This document shows positions 1 to 4,300 of a stretch of DNA of 5,766 nucleotides, one piece after another. The notes under the pieces were generated by a model. The model ran no database searches, had not been told where the DNA came from, and saw only the letters and a program-made list of their open reading frames with translations. Origin of the DNA: Candidatus Omnitrophota bacterium (GTDB lineage: Bacteria; Omnitrophota; Gorgyraeia; Gygaellales; Profunditerraquicolaceae); the NCBI GenBank assembly GCA_028714595.1, contig JAQTMD010000102.1:1-5766 (forward strand), in the 5' to 3' direction. Every line of letters starts with the position of its first letter. Positions within the stretch are counted from its first letter, which is position 1. The position numbers and the translations under genes are program-made.

Positions 1-656
1 AAGGTGATGAGCGCCCCCTTCCATCCCAGGAACGCCCCGATCATGGCCAGGAGTTTGACGTCGCCCCCGCCCATGGACTCGGTCTCGCCCTGGATCGCCG
101 GCCGTTTGAGCAGCTTGAAGTACACCAGGTCAAAGCAATAGCCGAACGAGAAAATGATCCCGCCGCCGATGATGATGCCGAGCAGGGAATCCAGCGCCGG
201 ATGCCAGTCGTATCGGAACGGCGCAAACTGCGCGCCCCTGCCGGCATTGATAAGGAATCCGACCGCGATGCCGCCCAGCGATATCTCATCCGGGATAATG
301 CGGTGAGCGAAGTCCACGAACGTGGCCACGATGAGTGCGCAGACAAGGATAAGGTAATAGATATACGGGAAACTGAAACCGAACCGCAGGTAAAACCCGA
401 GGAAGACAAGGGCCGTGATGAGCTCGACCAGAAAATAGCGGAAGGATATCTTTTCCTTGCAGTGCCGGCACCTGCCTCCGAGCAGGATGTAACTTACGAA
501 CGGGACATTATCATACCAGGCGATCTGTTTCTTGCACTTCGGGCAGTGCGACCGCGGCAGGACGATCGATTCCTCCAGCGGCAGCCGGTAAATGCAGACG
601 TTCAGGAAACTTCCCACCATGGACCCGAAAATAAAAACGAATATTCTCTCTATCAC
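1..656 (-). CDS. pilD: Type IV prepilin peptidase / N-methyltransferase (PilD/GspO family), 3' end beyond window
   Basis: This is an integral inner-membrane aspartic protease that cleaves the leader peptide of type IV prepilins or type II secretion pseudopilins, and in many members also N-methylates the new N-terminus. 218 residues are visible. The N-terminal signature GSFLNVCIYRLP (about 15-26) is followed by a cytoplasmic loop with two zinc-type pairs, C38-P-K-C41 and C63-R-H-C66, which are typical of the bifunctional enzymes. The first catalytic aspartate is D115 in VDFAHRIIPDEIS and the second is D199 in GGGDVKLLAMIGAFLGWKG. Hydrophobic stretches around 4-20, 73-90, 98-116 and 156-180 fit membrane helices. 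The family usually has about 250-290 residues, so only the last helices are missing. I chose the GTG start at 656 because AAGGAG lies just upstream and the first helix needs these residues. An in-frame ATG at 620 would cut into the first helix. It has its own promoter and could serve pili or type II secretion; no pilin gene is visible to decide. Confidence 0.95.
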   Translation of the reverse strand, partial: MIERIFVFIFGSMVGSFLNVCIYRLPLEESIVLPRSHCPKCKKQIAWYDNVPFVSYILLGGRCRHCKEKISFRYFLVELITALVFLGFYLRFGFSFPYIYYLILVCALIVATFVDFAHRIIPDEISLGGIAVGFLINAGRGAQFAPFRYDWHPALDSLLGIIIGGGIIFSFGYCFDLVYFKLLKRPAIQGETESMGGGDVKLLAMIGAFLGWKGALIT

Positions 657-660
657 ATTT

Positions 661-666
661 CTCCTT
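661..666 (-). promoter_or_regulatory. Ribosome-binding site for the GTG start of the prepilin peptidase
   Basis: AAGGAG on the minus strand ends four bases before the GTG codon at 656. The nearest ATG on the same side (659..657) is followed at once by TGA in its own frame, so it cannot start the gene. This supports the GTG start. Confidence 0.6.
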
Positions 667-685
667 CTTTCCGTTAGATGCTAAA

Positions 686-714
686 ATTGTATCACGGTTT
701 CAGTCGGCGGACAA
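686..714 (-). promoter_or_regulatory. Sigma70-type promoter upstream of the prepilin peptidase
   Basis: On the minus strand a -35 element TTGTCC (714..709) and a -10 element TACAAT (691..686) are separated by exactly 17 bases. Each differs from the consensus (TTGACA, TATAAT) at one or two positions. Transcription would start near 679, leaving a short leader of about 20-25 bases before the GTG start, with the ribosome-binding site inside it. The element implies that the peptidase gene can be transcribed independently of the PilZ gene upstream. It is a pattern call only. Confidence 0.55.
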
Positions 715-738
715 GGGATAAACTCCTCTTTCCCTCCC

Positions 739-876
739 TCATTCGCTGATCGCAAACCGGCTGACGTGCGCCCGCGTGTAATCAGGAAGAAAAACCTTAA
801 TCTTGATGGTATCGGAAAAAGTTTGAGAGGCAGGCAATTTCAAGCCCCACACCCGGTGCGGGGCGTTGCAGGCGGC
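739..876 (-). other. Short open frame in the intergenic gap, possible gene remnant (stop-to-stop)
   Basis: Between a TAG at 879..877 and a TGA at 741..739 the minus strand is open for 45 codons. The last 34 codons, from the TTG at 843, read as a natural-looking mixture of residues, including FSDTIKIKVFLPDYTRAHVS and then RFAISE. There is no ATG and no convincing ribosome-binding site; the only candidate starts are a GTG at 852 and TTG codons. The upstream part overlaps a GC-rich hairpin. It could be the tail of a decayed gene, a very short gene or chance. I recognise no family. It lies in a different frame from the PilZ gene, so it is not a simple readthrough extension. Confidence 0.25.
844..864 (-). 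terminator. GC-rich hairpin downstream of the PilZ gene, possible weak terminator
   Basis: GCCCC-A-CA pairs with TG-C-GGGGC across a small CCCGG loop, giving about seven pairs with one internal A-C mismatch. It starts 47 bases after the PilZ stop codon. On the minus strand it is followed by TTGAAATTG, which is only a poor U-tract. It may end the PilZ transcript or be a structured leader element. It also overlaps the start of the short open frame at 739-876, so at most one of the two readings is likely to be right in this part. Confidence 0.35.
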
Positions 877-910
877 CTAGGGAAGGGTCAATGGCAGGGC
901 AGTGCGGAGT

Positions 911-1276
911 TCAACGGAATACCTCATAGCGCAATTTAAGCTGCATCTTGATCATGCGCAGGACGAGCATAAGGGGCTTGAGACAACAGGAATCCAGGCA
1001 AATGCCTGCGCGGTACATGTTCTTTTTGACCGCCTGTACCCAGACAACTTTTCCCCAGACCGCGATCTTTTCATTATTGTCCGGGACGACAAGATCGATC
1101 TCAAGAGGAACTTGCAGGGGAACCGGTTCTTGCATCATCACCCCCATTCCCTGTTCGCTGACATCGCTCGTTATGGATTGCGTGCCCTTGAGGGTCTCGA
1201 CATCGGTCTGGCGCGCGGGCAGGCTCAACTCGTACCGGGGAAGTTTCCTGCGCTCGACATGGTCCCACTGTTGCAT
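911..1276 (-). CDS. Small single-domain PilZ protein (c-di-GMP receptor)
   Basis: PilZ domains bind the second messenger cyclic-di-GMP and pass the signal to pili, flagella, polysaccharide synthesis or secretion. The predicted protein has 121 residues and is almost entirely one domain. The N-terminal arginine motif is visible as R10-K-L-P-R14 (in ERRKLPRYELSLPARQ), and the second ligand motif as D38-V-S40-E-Q-G43 followed by MGV. Both bind c-di-GMP in known PilZ structures, so this copy should be binding-competent. The following strands (VPLEIDLVVPD, IAVWGKVVWVQAV, YRAGICLD) match the beta-barrel pattern. The C-terminus is basic and hydrophobic (KPLMLVLRMIKMQLKLRYEV), possibly a helix against the barrel or a partner-binding tail. 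I chose the ATG at 1276 because GAGAGGG lies four bases upstream; a longer TTG start at 1333 lacks such a site and falls inside a hairpin. It sits 94 bases after the giant gene and 254 bases before the prepilin peptidase gene. The output partner is unknown. Confidence 0.88.
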   Translation of the reverse strand: MQQWDHVERRKLPRYELSLPARQTDVETLKGTQSITSDVSEQGMGVMMQEPVPLQVPLEIDLVVPDNNEKIAVWGKVVWVQAVKKNMYRAGICLDSCCLKPLMLVLRMIKMQLKLRYEVFR

Positions 1277-1280
1277 ACAT

Positions 1281-1287
1281 CCCTCTC
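1281..1287 (-). promoter_or_regulatory. Ribosome-binding site that sets the PilZ start
   Basis: GAGAGGG on the minus strand lies four bases before the ATG at 1276. It favours this ATG over the in-frame TTG codon at 1333, which would add 19 residues (TDFNKGSGGQPAAQREGC and so on) that do not belong to the PilZ fold. Confidence 0.6.
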
Positions 1288-1315
1288 TTTGAGCCGCTGG
1301 TTGTCCTCCCGAACC

Positions 1316-1358
1316 TTTATTAAAATCCGTCAAGCGCCTGAGATGGTCAGGCAGGCTT
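1316..1358 (-). terminator. Hairpin terminator after the giant protein gene
   Basis: Thirteen bases after the TAG stop (1373..1371), the minus strand can fold AAGC(CT)GCCTGA, loop CCATC, TCAGGCGCTT. This is a ten-pair stem with a two-base bulge at 1332-1358. It is followed by GACGGATTTTAATAAA, so the T-run is offset by a few bases from the stem. It fits an imperfect rho-independent terminator and would separate the giant gene from the PilZ gene, though readthrough is likely if the two are co-transcribed. Confidence 0.5.
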
Positions 1359-1370
1359 ACCTCACACTGC

Positions 1371-4300
1371 CTATCCTGCCGCTCGCCTGGCCTCCTGAGA
1401 CCTCTTCTGTATTTCCAGTTCGGTCATAAAATCAAAGGAGCCGTCTTCTTTGATGGTGGAATTCTTCACGGTCACCCAGTAACTATCCTGGTATATTTCC
1501 TGTTTGACTTCTCCGGCGACGGCTTGATTGGTTTCCGGATCATGGGTGAACGCATACGTCAATCTTCCCACGAGCGAACCCGTATCGTCCCGCAGGTATT
1601 GCACATACGACCCATCCTGCGACAAAGCGAAGTCTGTGCCGTCGTCGGCGGCGACGCTGTTCTTTAGTTGCTGTTCACGTATAACGACGGGCGAGATCGT
1701 GAATGTCCCGTCCGGTTTCAAACCGGCGCTGCCTACGAACGACCATTTCCCCGACGCATACTCATCGACCTCTGCCGTCCCTCCGGTCACCGTGCCGTTT
1801 TTATCGTAGGTGAAACTATACACTGTTTTCCCGTTGATGAGGCCGCGTCCATTGGGCCCCCTGATATTCCCCCTGCTGTACACCGTATAGGTGACTCCGG
1901 AGGAGCTTACCGCTGCCTTGACGTCGGAGCCCGGCTGGCTGGCCATGGTCTTTAACAGCAGTTCCTGGCCGGCTGTATCCGTCGGATTCAGCTCTACGCC
2001 GTATTTCGCCTTAACCAGCTCGGCTGCAGTGACCACGTGCTCGTACTTGGACTCATAGTCGGCCGTTATTGCTCTCGGGACCAGGGCTTTTGCCATAGAC
2101 GCGGAGACGGCTGACTTTGCCGTGACGCCGGTTACTGCCTGCACTCCCTGCGCGTTCGTGACTGTCACGGCGTCAAACCCCAGCTGAGCGGCCTGGAGCT
2201 GTACTGCCTGTACCGATGTCGATTCAACGACCCGTATTCCACTGGCGCTGACCGTTGCCGTGACCGGCGTGAATCCGCTCGTCGACAAAGAAGTGCTGAT
2301 CATATACCCGACATTGACCAGGGATTTGACGACATCCTGCGACACAGCGGTAAGGGCATTGTAGGTACCGCTGATCACGGAGTACGTGACAGCGGTCGAG
2401 CCTGATACGGCCAGGCCGTGGTTTATCCCGCCGCCGTTGACGTTGCTGCTCGACCACTGCTCGTTGCCGGAGACGTTCATGGCGCGCATCTTTGCGGTTG
2501 TATTGGGCCCGGAGATCAACCCTTGAGCGGCCTCGCTTTCCCCGGAATCGCTTTCGGAGCCCAGTATACCGGCTGCTACCGCATCGCTGATGATACCAAT
2601 GCCGGCGAGAGAACTGGCGACCAGGGCATAGCCGCTCAGACTGCTCTGGAAATCGGCCATGTTCATGGTCTTGAGCACGCCGTTGTCCTTGTAGGTGACC
2701 GTGCCGGCCGCTTCATCGGACGAGACCAGCGTCACGTAATGTCCGCTGTTAAGATGCACGATCGCTGCCGAAGTGCCGCTGAGGTTTGGGAACTCGGTCT
2801 TGACCGCCTCCATGTCCAGCCCGTTCGCATCGGCTATGGCTTCCAACCCCAGTAATGTCGTGCTGCCGTTCGTGGTGTACGGCTCAAGCGCCGCGCTTAT
2901 CTCGTCCAGGCTCTTGCCCGCCAGCAGCGTGGACAGTGAGTATGTCGCGCAATTGTAGCTTGCGACGGAGGCGGCGACCGCCGGCGTACCTTCCGCGATC
3001 TTCTTCCCGGTTTTGTCGAATACGTCTCCGTAGTTCTCGCCGGCGCCGTTTGTCTGGCTGTATTTCTGGGTGCCGAGGAGATTGAAGTTCTCGTCATAAT
3101 ATTCTAACGTCGACGTTGACCCGTAGGGGGCCGAGTTGACGTACTTGTAATTGGTTGACTTGTAATACACCGCTTGCCCCTGCAGCACGGCCGAAACCGC
3201 TGCCGCGCGGTCCGCGGAGAGCTTCCCGAAGCCGCTGCCGCTGGTTGCGACGGCTGTGCCGAACCGGTCATAGTAGGTGTCCTTATACCCGTCATAGACG
3301 ATCGTGACCGCTTCTTCGCCGCCCCCGGTCAGCCGCCCCGGATTGCTTACCACGCGGGTGCCGATCAGGCTGCCTTCCACGTCGTAATACTTCCAGGTTT
3401 CCGAGTCGGGCGCGCCGCTGGTGCCGACGAGCACTTCCTTGGTATAGAACGCCGGCGTGTAAGAGAAGATGGACTGCAGCTTGGTCTGCTCGGTCGCGGA
3501 GACCTTCTGCGCATCAGGCACCGTGGCCAGGGCCGCGGTGATCGCATCCACCCTGGCTTTGTCGGCCGTGTCCAGCGCCAGCTTTGCCATGATCTCCTTA
3601 TATTTTGCCGCGTCGGTTATCTTCAGCGTGGTAAGCATGGCTATTGCCGCTTCTTCGGTCATCTCTTCACTGACCATATACGCCGCAGCTTTGTCCGCTG
3701 CCATGGTCTTGATGATCTTGGCCGCGGATGTCGCGTCCAGCGAGCTGCTGGCAAGCACGGCTGCCGCTTCGTCGTCGGTCAACTTGACCAGCTCTGCCTG
3801 GGCTGCGGCCGGCTCCAGCCCCGCCAGATACTGCGCGGAGGCGTCCGAAGTCATCTTGCCCGGCACCGCGCCGATTATTGCCCGGATCTGGTCGGACTTT
3901 CCTTTATTAGTCGTATCCAGGAGGGCCAGCACGCTGCTGACTGCCGCGCTGTTGGATGCCGAGCCTGCGGCCAGTATCGCTCCCGCGTCCTCGGCGCTCA
4001 TCTCGCTGCTGCCCAGCACCTGGCCCGCTTTTTGCGTGCCTAACCCTGCCAGGACAGCGGCTGCCTTCTCTGCCGACAGACCCTGGAACGCTGCGGATGC
4101 ATCAACCGGCTCCCAGGTCAGGGCCTGCGCTGCTATGTCCTGATTATTACTGCCTGTCGTGTCAAGGTCGATCATCGCCCCCAGTATCCCGGAGGCCTGC
4201 GCCACGGTGACCTTGTCGCTGGCAAGGACCTCTGCGATGCGTGAGCCGCCGTCCCAGGTCCCGGACAGGAGCGCATCGTATTCTGCCTCGGTCTTTTGCT

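Noticed and set aside
41..471. Minus-strand frames at 41-409 and 286-471
   Set aside because: Both are out-of-frame shadows of the prepilin peptidase; their translations are Ser/Arg- or Pro/Arg/His-rich and lack motifs.
201..677. Plus-strand frame of 158 codons
   Set aside because: It lies antisense to the prepilin peptidase, whose motifs (GSFLN, two CxxC pairs, GGGD) are unmistakable. The plus-strand translation is charged and repeat-free with no family signature.
1277..1333. Longer PilZ protein starting at TTG 1333
   Set aside because: No ribosome-binding site precedes it, the added residues are not part of the fold, and the codon lies in the stem of the hairpin following the giant gene.
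1310..1333. TTGACG as a -35 box for a PilZ promoter
   Set aside because: The -35 match is good, but no -10 hexamer occurs 16-18 bases downstream (the bases there are GC-rich). The nearby TAATAA is at the wrong distance.
902..1429. Plus-strand frames of 175 and 114 codons opposite the PilZ gene
   Set aside because: The minus-strand product carries both c-di-GMP binding motifs and a proper ribosome-binding site; the plus-strand products have no family features.
2613..2990. Bacteriocin exporter (PCAT) or bacteriocin maturation locus
   Set aside because: The C39-like domain is not followed by a membrane or ATP-binding domain and no Gly-Gly leader peptide gene is visible.
3174..4143. Long plus-strand frames of 289 and 224 codons opposite the giant gene
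   Set aside because: They arise from the strong codon bias and Ala/Asp-rich repeats of the minus-strand gene. Translations are Arg/Cys/Gly-rich or Ala/Ser-rich mirror sequence without recognisable domains or ribosome-binding sites.
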